Source of the DNA: JBAXXL01 sp038206725
GTDB taxonomy: Bacteria; Bacteroidota; Ignavibacteria; Kapaibacteriales; UBA2268
Direction of reading: 5' to 3'
NCBI GenBank assembly: GCA_038206725.1
Contig: JBBRAO010000001.1
Location: 1-64,000 of the forward strand
Length of the DNA stretch: 64,000 nt
Shown here: positions 9,159 through 18,695 of the stretch, piece by piece
Numbering within the stretch: the stretch's first letter is position 1
How the letters are laid out: the number at the start of each line of letters is the position of its first letter
Notes under the pieces: generated by a model
Seen by the model: the letters and a program-made list of their open reading frames with translations, nothing else
Databases searched by the model: none
Told to the model about the DNA's origin: nothing
Program-made: the position numbers and the translations under genes

Positions 9159-9803
9159 ACTTTTAGTTTGATTAAGTTTGTAATATCCCAACTTGTCAGG
9201 TGTTATTTTTTTTTAAAGTTTCATATTCTTTAGATTAATTATCTATTTTTCAAGTTTGTTAAACTTTAAGAATGCAAAATAGTAAAAAAAAATAAAAAAA
9301 TGATTTTTTAAAAAAAATTTTTTTGGGATTTACAAAATAGTATGGCGTTTTGAAAGGCTGTAAAAGGGCTTATTCAATTGTAAATTACAAAGTAATAAGA
9401 AAAAGCAATATCTCTGTAACCGAGCGTAAAATCCACGATAAAACAACAGGTTATGTCAATTCCGAGGGATTTTTGGGGTACATCGATTGTATTTTTCTAC
9501 AGGAATTATGAATTCTTCAATTCTGAAATAATAGTACATATATCGGAAAATGAATGTCTTACACCATCTCCCCCCGGGAGAGGGCTGGGGTGAGGTTCTT
9601 TATTTCTTTCCCCATTCGAAAATCAACGTCATCTGTGGTCAATCTTTATTTCCGTAATTCGTAATTCTTAATCCCTAATTAATTTTCATTCATTCAGCTA
9701 AATTTAAATTGTTTTTTGGAATATTTTAATTAAATTTGCATTAATAGCAATTCTTAAAATTAGAAGAATAAAAACAACAAGTATCCAATTTTGGAATGTA
9801 ATA
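9159..9803. other. Spacer between divergent HDAC and histidine kinase genes
   Basis: AT-rich, with no supported gene. Around 9565-9596 lies a CTCCCCCCGGGAGAGGGCTG motif followed by GGGTGAGG, a hairpin-forming repeat found in spacers of many bacterial genomes. At about 9651-9680 are CGTAATTCGTAATT repeats of the kind that also overlap the end of asd. The kinase promoter probably lies in the last ~100 nt. Confidence 0.5.
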
Positions 9804-12146
9804 ATGAATAACATAGAAAAATCCAAAGAAGAACTTACCGAAGAGCTCCTAAAGTTGGAGCAGGAAGTAAAAAGGCTCAAAGTAATCGAAGAAAAATATA
9901 GATACATATTCGATTATTCAATTGTTGGGAAGTCTTTTACCGGCTTTGATGGTTCTCTAAATGTTAATCAAGCATTTTGTGATATATTGGGTTATTCGTC
10001 TGATAAATTAAAGTTATTAAAATGGCAAGACATCACTCATCCTGATGATGTGGAAAGAGACCAAAATATCATTAATTCTATTATTACCGGTGAGTACAAA
10101 TCAAGACGTTGGGAAAAAAGATATATCCATAAGAATGGTCATATTGTATGGGTTGACATAAGTACTATCTTGCAACGGGATAACGAAGGCAAGCCTCAGT
10201 ACTTCATAACAAGCATTCAGGATATAACTGAGCAAAGATTAGCTAAAGAAGAATTACATAATCTAAAATTACGTCAAGAATCTTTGCTTTTTGCCATTCC
10301 TGAAATAATTATGGAAGTGGATGATGATAAAATATATAGATGGTCTAATAAACAGGGGCTTGAATTTTTCGGTGAGGGTGTAATTGGAAAACATGCCGAT
10401 GATTATTTTGAAGGTGAGCAGGACACTTTTAGCATTGTACAGCCTCTTTTCTCTGGTAATGCGAATATAATTTATGTTGAAAGTTGGCAGAGGCGCAAAG
10501 ATGGTGAAAAAAGATTACTCGGATGGTACTGCTCGAGTTTAAGAAATGAAAATGGTGAAGTCATTGGTTCTCTTTCTTCAGCTCGCGATATTACTGAACA
10601 AAGGTTGTCGGAAGAAAAGCTTAAAGACAGCAACGCTCTATTACGTAGTGCAGAAGAAAAAGCTAAACTTGGGGGCTGGAATGTCATTCTAAACGAAAAT
10701 CGTTCCTATTGGTCCGACGAAGTAGCCGCAATCCACGAAATGCCTGCCGGTTATTCACCATTTGTAGAAGATGGAATTAATTTTTACGCACCTGAATGGA
10801 GGGAAAGAATCACAAAGGTTTTCACCGATTGTGCTCAAAATGGAATTCCTTATAATGAAGAAATGCAGATAATCACATCGAGCGGAAAACTTGTATGGGT
10901 GCATACTATTGGCGAAGCCGTTAGGGATGAAAAAGGGATGATATATAAAGTACAAGGAGCGTTCCAAGATATTTCTGTTCGTAAGCAAGCCGAAATAGAT
11001 TTGCGTGAGAGTGAGGAAAGATATCGAAGGCTTATAACGAATCTTGAAGCTGGAGTTGTAGTTCACGGGGCGGATACAGAAATTATTTTGAATAATCACA
11101 GAGCATCAATTTTGTTGGGTTTAAGTGACGAACAAATGAAAGGCAAGTTAGCTATAGATCCACAATGGAGGTTTATTCACGAAGACAAAAAACCATTTTC
11201 ATTAGACGAATATCCTGTAAATCGAATAAAGGATACAAAAAAACCAATAAACAACCTGATTATGGGAGTTGTACAAAATTCCGTTAACGATATTACCTGG
11301 CTTTTAGTTAATGGATTTCCGTCTTTCAATAGTAACGGAGAAACAAAAGAAATTGTAATTAGTTTCATTGATATTACCGAACGGAAGCAAGCTGAAAATG
11401 AAATTATAAAACTTAATAAAGCATTGGACCAGCGAGTCTTTGAACGGACAGTTCAATTAGAAGCCGCTAATAAAGAGCTGGAAGCATTTTCTTATTCTGT
11501 TTCCCACGATTTACGAGCACCGCTTCGCCATATAGACGGTTATGTTGGTTTGCTTCTTAGAAGGTATCAGGAATTATTACCCGAAAAAGGGCGCCATTAT
11601 TTACATACGATTTCTGATTCGGTAAGCCAAATGGGAACACTAATAGATGATTTATTGGATTTCTCCAGAACGGGCAGACACGAGCTAATCATCCAAGATT
11701 TGGATATGAATCAGGTTTTGGATGAATCTCTTGAGCAAATTATTCAGACAAATTCAAAAAGATTAATAGATTGGAAAATAAGTAAATTACCAAATGTTTA
11801 CGCAGACTGGGCTATGATGCGTTTAGTATGGTCTAATTTACTCAGTAATGCTGTCAAATTCACAAGACTAAAAGAAAAATCCGTTATCCAAATCAGCTCT
11901 TATGTTGAAAACGACGATGTAGTTTTTGTTGTTCGAGATAATGGCGTAGGATTTGATATGCAATACTCAAGCAAATTATTCGGTGTTTTCCAACGATTAC
12001 ATTCGACGGAAGACTTTGAAGGCACAGGTATAGGATTAGCCAACGTGCGCCGTATAATCGCTAAACACGGAGGACGTACTTGGGCTGAATCCGAACTCGA
12101 TAAAGGTGCAACTTTTTATTTCACTATTCCAATTAATGAGGAGTAA
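9804..12146 (+). CDS. Multi-PAS sensor histidine kinase
   Basis: A soluble-looking 780-aa sensor kinase without membrane helices. A short coiled coil (1-30) is followed by four PAS/PAC units (about 30-145, 150-268, 275-397, 402-530), three closing with a D-I-T-E-Q/R motif and the third with a diverged QDISVRKQAE. The kinase core has a HisKA motif YSVSHDLRAPLRHIDGY with phospho-acceptor His568, then an ATPase domain with N-box WSNLLSNAVKFT, G1 DNGVGFD and G2 GTGIGLA. HisKA-ATPase modules of this kind are common in phytochrome-like cytoplasmic kinases. The input is unknown. A receiver starts 5 nt downstream and a receiver-PAS protein follows, forming one signalling operon. Confidence 0.95.
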   Translation: MNNIEKSKEELTEELLKLEQEVKRLKVIEEKYRYIFDYSIVGKSFTGFDGSLNVNQAFCDILGYSSDKLKLLKWQDITHPDDVERDQNIINSIITGEYKSRRWEKRYIHKNGHIVWVDISTILQRDNEGKPQYFITSIQDITEQRLAKEELHNLKLRQESLLFAIPEIIMEVDDDKIYRWSNKQGLEFFGEGVIGKHADDYFEGEQDTFSIVQPLFSGNANIIYVESWQRRKDGEKRLLGWYCSSLRNENGEVIGSLSSARDITEQRLSEEKLKDSNALLRSAEEKAKLGGWNVILNENRSYWSDEVAAIHEMPAGYSPFVEDGINFYAPEWRERITKVFTDCAQNGIPYNEEMQIITSSGKLVWVHTIGEAVRDEKGMIYKVQGAFQDISVRKQAEIDLRESEERYRRLITNLEAGVVVHGADTEIILNNHRASILLGLSDEQMKGKLAIDPQWRFIHEDKKPFSLDEYPVNRIKDTKKPINNLIMGVVQNSVNDITWLLVNGFPSFNSNGETKEIVISFIDITERKQAENEIIKLNKALDQRVFERTVQLEAANKELEAFSYSVSHDLRAPLRHIDGYVGLLLRRYQELLPEKGRHYLHTISDSVSQMGTLIDDLLDFSRTGRHELIIQDLDMNQVLDESLEQIIQTNSKRLIDWKISKLPNVYADWAMMRLVWSNLLSNAVKFTRLKEKSVIQISSYVENDDVVFVVRDNGVGFDMQYSSKLFGVFQRLHSTEDFEGTGIGLANVRRIIAKHGGRTWAESELDKGATFYFTIPINEE

Positions 12147-12151
12147 GAATC

Positions 12152-12598
12152 ATGATAGATTTAAAAACAATTTTGTTTGCTGAAGACAATCCGAAGGACG
12201 TTGAGTTAACTTTGGAAGCTATGGCGGAAAACAATCTTGCCAATAATTTCCTAGTAGTTAAAGACGGCGTTGAAGTAATTGAATACTTAAGATACGAAGG
12301 GAAATACCAAAACAGAAAGAAAGAGAACCCTGCTTTTATTCTTCTTGACATTAAAATGCCGCGAATGGACGGAATAGAAGTATTAAAAATAATACGAGAA
12401 GACCCAAAATTAAAAAAAATACCGGTAGTAATGCTTACTTCTTCGCGCGAAGAAAGTGATTTAATAACAAGTTATAATTTAGGCGTAAATGCTTACGTCG
12501 TTAAGCCTGTTGATTTTAGCGACTTTATTTACGCGGTAAAACAAATTGGCATATTTTGGGCAGTGCTGAACGAACTACCACCAAGCGGAGAGTATTAA
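12152..12598 (+). CDS. Single-domain response regulator (Rcp1-like)
   Basis: A 148-aa stand-alone receiver. Acidic pocket residues are in FAEDNPKD, the phospho-acceptor is Asp66 in LLDIKMPRMDG, the switch Thr is in VVMLTSSREE and the conserved Lys in YVVKPVD. The long loop with ENPAFILLD and the C-terminal helix YAVKQIGIFWAVLNELPP match Rcp1-type regulators that partner phytochrome-like kinases. It lacks an output domain, so it probably acts by protein contact or phosphotransfer. It sits 5 nt after the kinase and 1 nt before the next gene, so the upstream kinase is the likely phosphodonor. Confidence 0.93.
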   Translation: MIDLKTILFAEDNPKDVELTLEAMAENNLANNFLVVKDGVEVIEYLRYEGKYQNRKKENPAFILLDIKMPRMDGIEVLKIIREDPKLKKIPVVMLTSSREESDLITSYNLGVNAYVVKPVDFSDFIYAVKQIGIFWAVLNELPPSGEY

Positions 12599-12599
12599 T

Positions 12600-14672
12600 A
12601 TGGAAGAAAAAATTATTCAAGGTACGAAATTAAAAATTCTAATTCTCGAAGACTCTCCCAAGGATGCTGAAATAATAATCGAATTATTACAGGATTCTGG
12701 TTATATTTTGGATTTCAAAGTGACAGCTAAGGAAGTGGAATTCAAATCTCTACTTTTTAAAGCAGATTATGATGTCATACTATCGGATTTCAGTTTGCCG
12801 GGGTTCAACGCTTTTGGCGCGCTAAAATATCGCAATGAGATTTGTCCCGAAATACCTTTTATATGTGTTTCGGGTTCGATCGGCGAAGAGATAGCTATTG
12901 AACTTTTAAAAAACGGTGCGGATGATTATATATTAAAAGACAGAATAGATAGACTTCCATTTGCAATTAACAGAGCGATAGAGGATGAAAAAGCGAAATC
13001 TGCCCGTAAGAAAGCTGAATTTGCGCTGAAGGATAGTTTACAAAGTTATCGAATTTTAGCTAATGCCGGACAGGCTTTGATATGGACATCGGGCAAGGAC
13101 AAACTTTGCAACTACTTTAACGAAGTTTGGCTCAAATTTACCGGTCGTACATTGGAACAAGAACTGGGTAGCGGTTGGACAGAAGGAGTCCACCCTGACG
13201 ATCTGCAAGTATGTTTAAATACCTACATCGAAGCGTTCGAAAGGCGAGATAAATTTAGTATGGAGTACAGAGTCAAAAGGTTTGATGGAGTGTACCGATG
13301 GATTCAGGACGATGGAAGTCCGCGTTATAATATAAAAGGTGATTTTGCAGGTTATATTGGTCATTGCCTTGATATTACAGAGCGAAAATTGGCAGTAGAA
13401 GCTCTTGCCGAAAGTGAGGAAAAATACTGCGCTTTGGTGGAAAATGCCCTTGAAGGAATTATAATAGTGAGTTTAGAGGGGACTATTCTCTTTGCCAATC
13501 AGACAATTGCCGGAATATTTGAACTTCCGGATACGAACCTTGTTATCGGTAAAAAAGTTTTTGAATTTATGGCACCGGAATCTACACAAAAAGCAATTGA
13601 CGATTTTATTAATGTTGCCAATGGTGTGGACTCTTACATATCGCAATATAATTGTTTCACTCTGACCGGCAAATCAATATGGATTGAAAGTATCGGCAAA
13701 ATGATCAATTATGAAGGTAAACCCACTGATATTATTTCACTCCGTGATATTACAGAGCGAAAATTAGCTGAAGCAGAAATCCATAAAATAAGTAAGCACT
13801 ACCAAGCCCTAATTGAGAAAGCCCTTGATGGTATCGTTTTGATTGACGCCGATGGTGACTTCAAATACGTAAGCCCATCGGCAAGAAAAATGTTCGGCTA
13901 CAGTCCGACTGAAGACATTTCGGGTAGTCTATCTAAATTTACACACCCTGACGATTTATATATAGTCCTGTCAAATTTAGGAAGACTTGCCGAAGACCCA
14001 TCTTATACCCCAACATTGCAATATCGCTTCATTGATAAAAACGGAAATTGGAAATGGGTGGAGAGTACATTTTCAAATCTGTTATCAGACCCAAGTGTGG
14101 AGGCAGTTGCAATAAACTTTCGGGATATCTCAGAGCGAAAAAAAGCTGAAGAAACACTACAGGATATCATTGAAAAAAATCCAATGTCTATACAAATTGT
14201 AGATTCTGAAGGCTATACTCTAAAAACCAATCCGGCTAATACAGCCCTTTTTGGAGCAGTTCCACCACCGGACTGCTCCATTTTTGATGATATACAAAGC
14301 AAAAGCGAAGAACTCGAGAGGTTTATTCTTCTTGCTAAAAGCGGTGAAGTGGTAAATCTTCCGGATATTTATTACAATCCCCACGATGTTGTACCTACTG
14401 TACCCGATAACCCAAAATGGATTCGTGCTATAATTTTCCCATTAAAAGACAGTTGTGGAAAACCGGATAAATTCGTTTTAATGCACGAAGATATAACAGA
14501 ACGAAAGAACGCTGAGGCCACAATTATTGACAAAGTCGAACAAATCCTACGCTCTAACGATCTTATGGTAGGCAGAGAAATGAAAATGATTGATTTAAAA
14601 AAAGAAATAAACCAACTTTTAGTAAAAATGGGCGAACCGGAAAAGTATGTTGTAGTTCACAAAAACGATTAG
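12600..14672 (+). CDS. Receiver protein with four PAS domains and no output domain
   Basis: The 690-aa product has an N-terminal receiver (about 10-130; LEDSPKDAE, phospho-acceptor Asp63 in LSDFSLPGFN) and four PAS/PAC units (about 145-265, 272-385, 392-513, 518-640), most closing with a DITERK-type motif. It ends with a helix of the type VGREMKMIDLKKEI...MGEPEKY, which in related proteins links the last PAS domain to a kinase, GGDEF or other output. Here the chain stops there, with no kinase, cyclase or DNA-binding domain. It may be a scaffold or sensor partner of the preceding kinase, or a truncated kinase. Last gene of the three-gene operon. Confidence 0.9.
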   Translation: MEEKIIQGTKLKILILEDSPKDAEIIIELLQDSGYILDFKVTAKEVEFKSLLFKADYDVILSDFSLPGFNAFGALKYRNEICPEIPFICVSGSIGEEIAIELLKNGADDYILKDRIDRLPFAINRAIEDEKAKSARKKAEFALKDSLQSYRILANAGQALIWTSGKDKLCNYFNEVWLKFTGRTLEQELGSGWTEGVHPDDLQVCLNTYIEAFERRDKFSMEYRVKRFDGVYRWIQDDGSPRYNIKGDFAGYIGHCLDITERKLAVEALAESEEKYCALVENALEGIIIVSLEGTILFANQTIAGIFELPDTNLVIGKKVFEFMAPESTQKAIDDFINVANGVDSYISQYNCFTLTGKSIWIESIGKMINYEGKPTDIISLRDITERKLAEAEIHKISKHYQALIEKALDGIVLIDADGDFKYVSPSARKMFGYSPTEDISGSLSKFTHPDDLYIVLSNLGRLAEDPSYTPTLQYRFIDKNGNWKWVESTFSNLLSDPSVEAVAINFRDISERKKAEETLQDIIEKNPMSIQIVDSEGYTLKTNPANTALFGAVPPPDCSIFDDIQSKSEELERFILLAKSGEVVNLPDIYYNPHDVVPTVPDNPKWIRAIIFPLKDSCGKPDKFVLMHEDITERKNAEATIIDKVEQILRSNDLMVGREMKMIDLKKEINQLLVKMGEPEKYVVVHKND

Positions 14673-14693
14673 TTGACCAATAAACATAAACAA

Positions 14694-14752
14694 ACGAGGG
14701 CGTTTGTTCTACTAACAAAAATTGATTTATAGTGGAACAGACGCCCTAGTCT
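14694..14752. repeat. Inverted GAGGGCGT/ACGCCCT pair between convergent genes
   Basis: ACGAGGGCGTTTGTTCTACT faces AGTGGAACAGACGCCCTAGT across a short AT loop, giving a stem of about 20 bp with few mismatches. It lies between two convergent genes and could terminate transcription from either side. The same pair recurs at 35761-35824, and a single arm occurs inside a coding region at 34051-34077. Confidence 0.75.
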
Positions 14753-14769
14753 ATTAGATTATCTTTTTC

Positions 14770-15510
14770 TTAATTCAGTATTTTTGTGCGTCTTTTCATA
14801 TATCTTAATACTAAGTATAATAATATTGAAACCACACAAGCTATGAGAATTATATAATTAAAATTCGTTTTATTTTGAATCAAATTACCCGCTATATCGA
14901 ACACCGAGAATATTATAAAAACTGCGGCAAAACCATTTTTTTCCTTTTTTAGGACTTTTTTCCAACTAAATGGCAGATTCGGTTTTACAAAAATCTTGCA
15001 ATTCGGAATAAACGCGGGAACACATTCCGCCCAATCAGTATATGTAGTGACAAATTTCCTTCTCAGAAACTGTTCTTCGGCGAACATAATACGCTCGTAA
15101 TAAATCCAATAGAACAAGCAGAACACCCCAACAAACCAGAAATTGCTGGTCAGCAAAGCCGCACCCAGCCACATAAAGAAATTGCCAAGGTAAAGCGGAT
15201 GACGAACCATAGAATATATGCCGGTCGTATTGAGCGAATCAGCTATTTGTTCTTTAACATTTCTGCCGGATGTGTTGTCAGGAGTGTGACCTACCGTATA
15301 TGCTCTTATAACCAAGCCGAACAAACTGATAGCCAAGCAAAGGAATACATAATACACCGCATAAGGGGTTCCCTCCAAGAAAAAGGAGCCCGGGTGGAGT
15401 TTAGCAAATAAGAATATTGCTAAGCCAATAAACAAAATAATCACCGGAAGTATGCCCCTGTATCGGAAAAGCCATACCCCCTGTTTTTCAAATTCTTCTT
15501 GTAGTGCCAT
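14770..15510 (-). CDS. Integral-membrane methyltransferase, ICMT/PEMT-like
   Basis: A 246-aa polytopic membrane protein with about five or six hydrophobic helices. The segment YSMVRHPLYLGNFFMWLG followed by EEQFLRRKF and YTDWAECVPAFIP matches the isoprenylcysteine carboxyl methyltransferase / phospholipid methyltransferase superfamily, where RHPxYxG and the following Glu region bind S-adenosylmethionine. The substrate in bacteria is mostly unknown (lipids or small molecules). Transcribed alone and convergent with the signalling operon. Confidence 0.8.
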   Translation of the reverse strand: MALQEEFEKQGVWLFRYRGILPVIILFIGLAIFLFAKLHPGSFFLEGTPYAVYYVFLCLAISLFGLVIRAYTVGHTPDNTSGRNVKEQIADSLNTTGIYSMVRHPLYLGNFFMWLGAALLTSNFWFVGVFCLFYWIYYERIMFAEEQFLRRKFVTTYTDWAECVPAFIPNCKIFVKPNLPFSWKKVLKKEKNGFAAVFIIFSVFDIAGNLIQNKTNFNYIILIACVVSILLYLVLRYMKRRTKILN

Positions 15511-15832
15511 AATTTTTATATTAGTTGTTATAATAACGATTTATTTTTTTATTCTGTCGGGTGTATATTCAATCAACCGTCAAAATAATGAATTACAAAA
15601 ATAATCAAATATTGGGGATTACAGCACAAAAAATAGATTTAAGCGGTTTGGATGTAGTTGTAGGTTGGCGGCGGAGAAGAAGAAGAAGAGGAAGAAGAAG
15701 CACGCAGAGGCGCGAAGACGCAAAGGAAGAGAAGAAGAGAAGATGTATTTTTTATGTCACCCTTTCAGGGTTGAAGAAAACTTTCCCAAGAAGGAGCTTG
15801 GTAACGAGGTAAGGTAAATGGGTTGAAGAAAA

Positions 15833-15969
15833 CGTGGGGCTGTCTCAAAACTTAATTTTAGGATGACAAGCAAGGATGCTTATCCCACCAAGCCATTGTC
15901 AAATAGGTGGGTCAATCATCCTTGATTGACTAATGATTTGATAATCCTGAGTTTTAAGACAGCCCCACG
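15833..15969. repeat. MITE-like palindromic element, copy A
   Basis: About 137 nt bounded by inverted termini CGTGGGGCTGTCTCAAAACT and AGTTTTAAGACAGCCCCACG (one mismatch). Inside are two smaller palindromes, AAGCAAGGATGCTT and TCAATCATCCTTGATTGA, flanking a CCCACC/GGTGGG pair. No coding capacity. Two further copies in opposite orientation lie at 34441-34571 and 60887-61015. Confidence 0.85.
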
Positions 15970-15987
15970 AGGTAAGATATAGGCATT

Positions 15988-16022
15988 AAAAAAAACGTTC
16001 CCAAGCGGAACTTGGGAACGTT
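15988..16022 (-). terminator. Rho-independent terminator of the PD40/OmpA gene
   Basis: On the minus strand AACGTTCCCAAG and CTTGGGAACGTT form a perfect 12-bp stem with a TTCCG loop, followed directly by a U-tract, about 20 nt after the stop codon. The hairpin belongs to the dispersed CGTTCCCAAGC repeat family. Confidence 0.85.
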
Positions 16023-16043
16023 GAATTTGGAGTTTAATAAAAC

Positions 16044-18695
16044 TTATTGTTTATCATATTCCGTTAAAGGTGTTTTGATCAATACCTGAACGGTTCTGTT
16101 GTAGAAACGTCCTTCCGGTAGATCGTTGATATATAGAGGTTCTTCCTCACCAACACCAACAGATAGCAATGTGCCGTAAGCACCGGCTGTTTTCTTCAAG
16201 ATACCTTGACGAACGCCGTCAGCTCTACGATCGGATAACTTTTTGTTAGCTTCGAATAGACCTTTGATATCTGTATGGCCAATAACTTTAATTACTGATG
16301 TTCCTTTACAACGTGAATAAACGTAATCGGTCATAATTCGTTGGTTCAACGGACCTGCATCGGCTGAGTTGAATGGGAATAAAATCAAGTTATAACGTTC
16401 TGACGTTGAGTCATTACCTGTTTCAACACGTTTACGAGCTGAAGAGATTTGTAAAATTGGTATAGGAACGATGTTGGATTTACATTCGTTGCCTTTGATT
16501 GTTGTTACGATAAATTGTGCTGAATAAGGAACTTCGTCTTTAGGATATTCCATATCGTCGTTCATCCAGTCCCAATTGTATTTATTATCTTTCATACCGA
16601 TAACATCGTCAGCCAATACTTTCCAAGTTTTGTCGCCGCGTTTAATCTCGATTCTTCTTTGTTTGATAATCTTATCTTCGATACCGTTTTTGGTTATCCA
16701 GTTCATAGTTTCAGGTTGCGGAGCAATTACCGAACCTTTATCGAATACAGGTTTAATAATTTCCCAATTATCGCATAAAATCTCAACACGTCTGTTTTCA
16801 GCTTTACCCAAATCAGGGTCTTGTTGATATCCGGAAGGAAGAGCAGGTTCTTTACGCCATTCAATTTTTATACGATCAGCAGAAATTCCCCATACTGTTT
16901 TCAAATAATTCGCAACATTTTCTGCGCGTTTCTTTGAAAGATCTGTTGTTTTTTCTGAAGGATCGTCGTCGTCTGTACAACCAACCACTTTGATTTTTTC
17001 AGTTGGGAATTTTGTTAAACGATAACCAATAATATTCATTACGTGGTAGTATTTATCGAAAGTACCGCCGGCTATTGTTGTATCGGTAAACATTCCTGTT
17101 TGTGAAGTATTTTTGAACATTTTGTAACGACCAGGTATATCGGATTTTCCTATATCAAAGAATACATAAGTAAGCAATGGATACAAGTCCCAAGTAATTG
17201 TTTCTTCCATTACCAAACCGTTAAAGCCTGCTTGATCAGGTTTTTGTGCTTTTACTCTACGGATATAGTCAGCTTCGGCTATTTCGGACTTCAATACCGG
17301 AGTTTCACCCAATGTCAATTTGATTCTAATTTCATCAACTACTTGACCCGATTCGTCAGGTTTATCAGTAATTGATGGTTTGTTTATGCGTTGAACTATA
17401 GATGTTTTACCATATTTATCATTTTTAGCAGTGATTTCGAAATCTGCGTATTTTAAAGAATCTTTAATATCGCCGAATTCGGAGTTAGAAACCAAATATT
17501 CGAATTCAGTTTTATTAATAGTAACACTGTCTTTGGTTATTTTGCCGGTTACCATATTTTTAATTGTGATTTCAGCAGGAATAAACTCTTGTGAACATTC
17601 GTCAATTACAGTACCAATCAAGTTCATAGAACGGAAATATGTAGGAATAAACGCCATATAAATGTCCAGGTCGCCTTGAGCGCCATAGATGTCCTTTCTG
17701 TCGGATGAGAAGTAAAGAACGTCTCCGGAAGCCGGCAAGGTGATAAATATGTCGTCTGCTTTAGTGTTGATTGGCTGTGGTAACAATTCCGGTTTTGACC
17801 AAGTATTATTTGACGGATTGTATGTAGTTTTGTAGAAGTCCATTCCACCAACTCTTGGTCTTAAACCATCGGAAGAGAAGAATAATGTTACACCATCGGC
17901 GGCTATAAATGGGCACCATTCTCTTGAGCCTGTGTTAATAGCTTCTAAGTTTTTAGCAGGCATCCATTCTTCTAAGTCATCATCCCAATCGCAATACCAA
18001 ATATCGCAGTTGTTTGGTTTTGGTAAACCATCTCTAGAGTTTGGACCTGGGCGTGAAGAAACGAAATACAAACGACTTTTATCAGGAGCGATAGCAGGTT
18101 GCGCATCCCACCATTCGGAGTTCACGTTTTTACCTAAGTTGTAAGGTTTTGCCCATTGGTCACCTTTCAAAGTAGAAAAATAGATGTCTGTGAAACCAAG
18201 TCCGTCCGGACGGAAGTTGGCTGTAAAGAAGATTGATTGTTTGTCAGCCGCGATCGATGCCGCGCCTTCGTTTTCTATAGAGTTTACATTGAAATAATCC
18301 GGAACGTCCGAATAATCAATGTTTATAGGAGCAAAGAATATAGAATCTTTACGGAATGGTTTTTTCGCCATCCAAAAATCGTCAGTAAAGAAACCCTTGT
18401 TTCCTTTAATACTTCCCGGACGGTTCGATACATAATACAATGTTTTACCGTCAGCGGAAATTGTTGGAGCATAGTCACGATAAGGACTATTTACAAGCGG
18501 ACCTAGGTTCACAATTTTTATTCTATCGGTTTTACCCATAATACCGCCGCCGACTTCATCGTCAGCCAACATCGTTGCTGTCATATAAACAAAGACATTA
18601 CTGTTCGAAAATCGCGCCGATTCTCCGGCAAAAGACCGTTGACTAAACAGTACACAAAGCACGATAAGTACTAGATATGTAGTTACACGTTTCAT
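16044..18695 (-). CDS. PD40 / OmpA outer-membrane protein, PorE-like
   Basis: An 883-aa exported protein. Signal peptide 1-24 (ends QRSFAG). Residues 65-350 are PD40-type propeller repeats (TLYYVSNRPGS, SIFFTANFRPDG, RLYFVSSRPG, TLFFSSDG, VLYFSSDRKD). Residues 355-460 look like a carboxypeptidase-regulatory/CNA-B fold. Two OmpA-like peptidoglycan-binding regions follow: 505-642 (LSKKRAENV, ENRRVEIL) and 769-876 (VIGHTDIKG, LSDRRADGV, YNRTVQVLI). Apart from the second OmpA region this matches the T9SS component PorE (propeller, regulatory-like domain, OmpA) without its TPR part. It probably ties an outer-membrane machine to peptidoglycan; the T9SS link is inference, helped by several T9SS substrates in the window. 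Confidence 0.88.
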   Translation of the reverse strand: MKRVTTYLVLIVLCVLFSQRSFAGESARFSNSNVFVYMTATMLADDEVGGGIMGKTDRIKIVNLGPLVNSPYRDYAPTISADGKTLYYVSNRPGSIKGNKGFFTDDFWMAKKPFRKDSIFFAPINIDYSDVPDYFNVNSIENEGAASIAADKQSIFFTANFRPDGLGFTDIYFSTLKGDQWAKPYNLGKNVNSEWWDAQPAIAPDKSRLYFVSSRPGPNSRDGLPKPNNCDIWYCDWDDDLEEWMPAKNLEAINTGSREWCPFIAADGVTLFFSSDGLRPRVGGMDFYKTTYNPSNNTWSKPELLPQPINTKADDIFITLPASGDVLYFSSDRKDIYGAQGDLDIYMAFIPTYFRSMNLIGTVIDECSQEFIPAEITIKNMVTGKITKDSVTINKTEFEYLVSNSEFGDIKDSLKYADFEITAKNDKYGKTSIVQRINKPSITDKPDESGQVVDEIRIKLTLGETPVLKSEIAEADYIRRVKAQKPDQAGFNGLVMEETITWDLYPLLTYVFFDIGKSDIPGRYKMFKNTSQTGMFTDTTIAGGTFDKYYHVMNIIGYRLTKFPTEKIKVVGCTDDDDPSEKTTDLSKKRAENVANYLKTVWGISADRIKIEWRKEPALPSGYQQDPDLGKAENRRVEILCDNWEIIKPVFDKGSVIAPQPETMNWITKNGIEDKIIKQRRIEIKRGDKTWKVLADDVIGMKDNKYNWDWMNDDMEYPKDEVPYSAQFIVTTIKGNECKSNIVPIPILQISSARKRVETGNDSTSERYNLILFPFNSADAGPLNQRIMTDYVYSRCKGTSVIKVIGHTDIKGLFEANKKLSDRRADGVRQGILKKTAGAYGTLLSVGVGEEEPLYINDLPEGRFYNRTVQVLIKTPLTEYDKQ

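Larger units (their letters stand above)
15511..16043. other. Spacer with purine-rich tract and several repeats
   Basis: No credible gene. A purine tract (about 15670-15740) encodes only an arginine/lysine-rich open frame. It includes a CGCAGAGGCGCGAAGACGCA motif whose reverse-complement relative lies at 425-440. Then come a GGAGCTTGGTAACGAGG fragment (about 15791-15811), a complete MITE-like element, and a perfect CGTTCCCAAGC hairpin beside the OmpA-protein stop. Confidence 0.6.

Noticed and set aside
15561..15812. 83-codon open frame rich in Arg and Lys
   Set aside because: It is a translation of a purine-rich low-complexity tract and a dispersed repeat, with no start signal.
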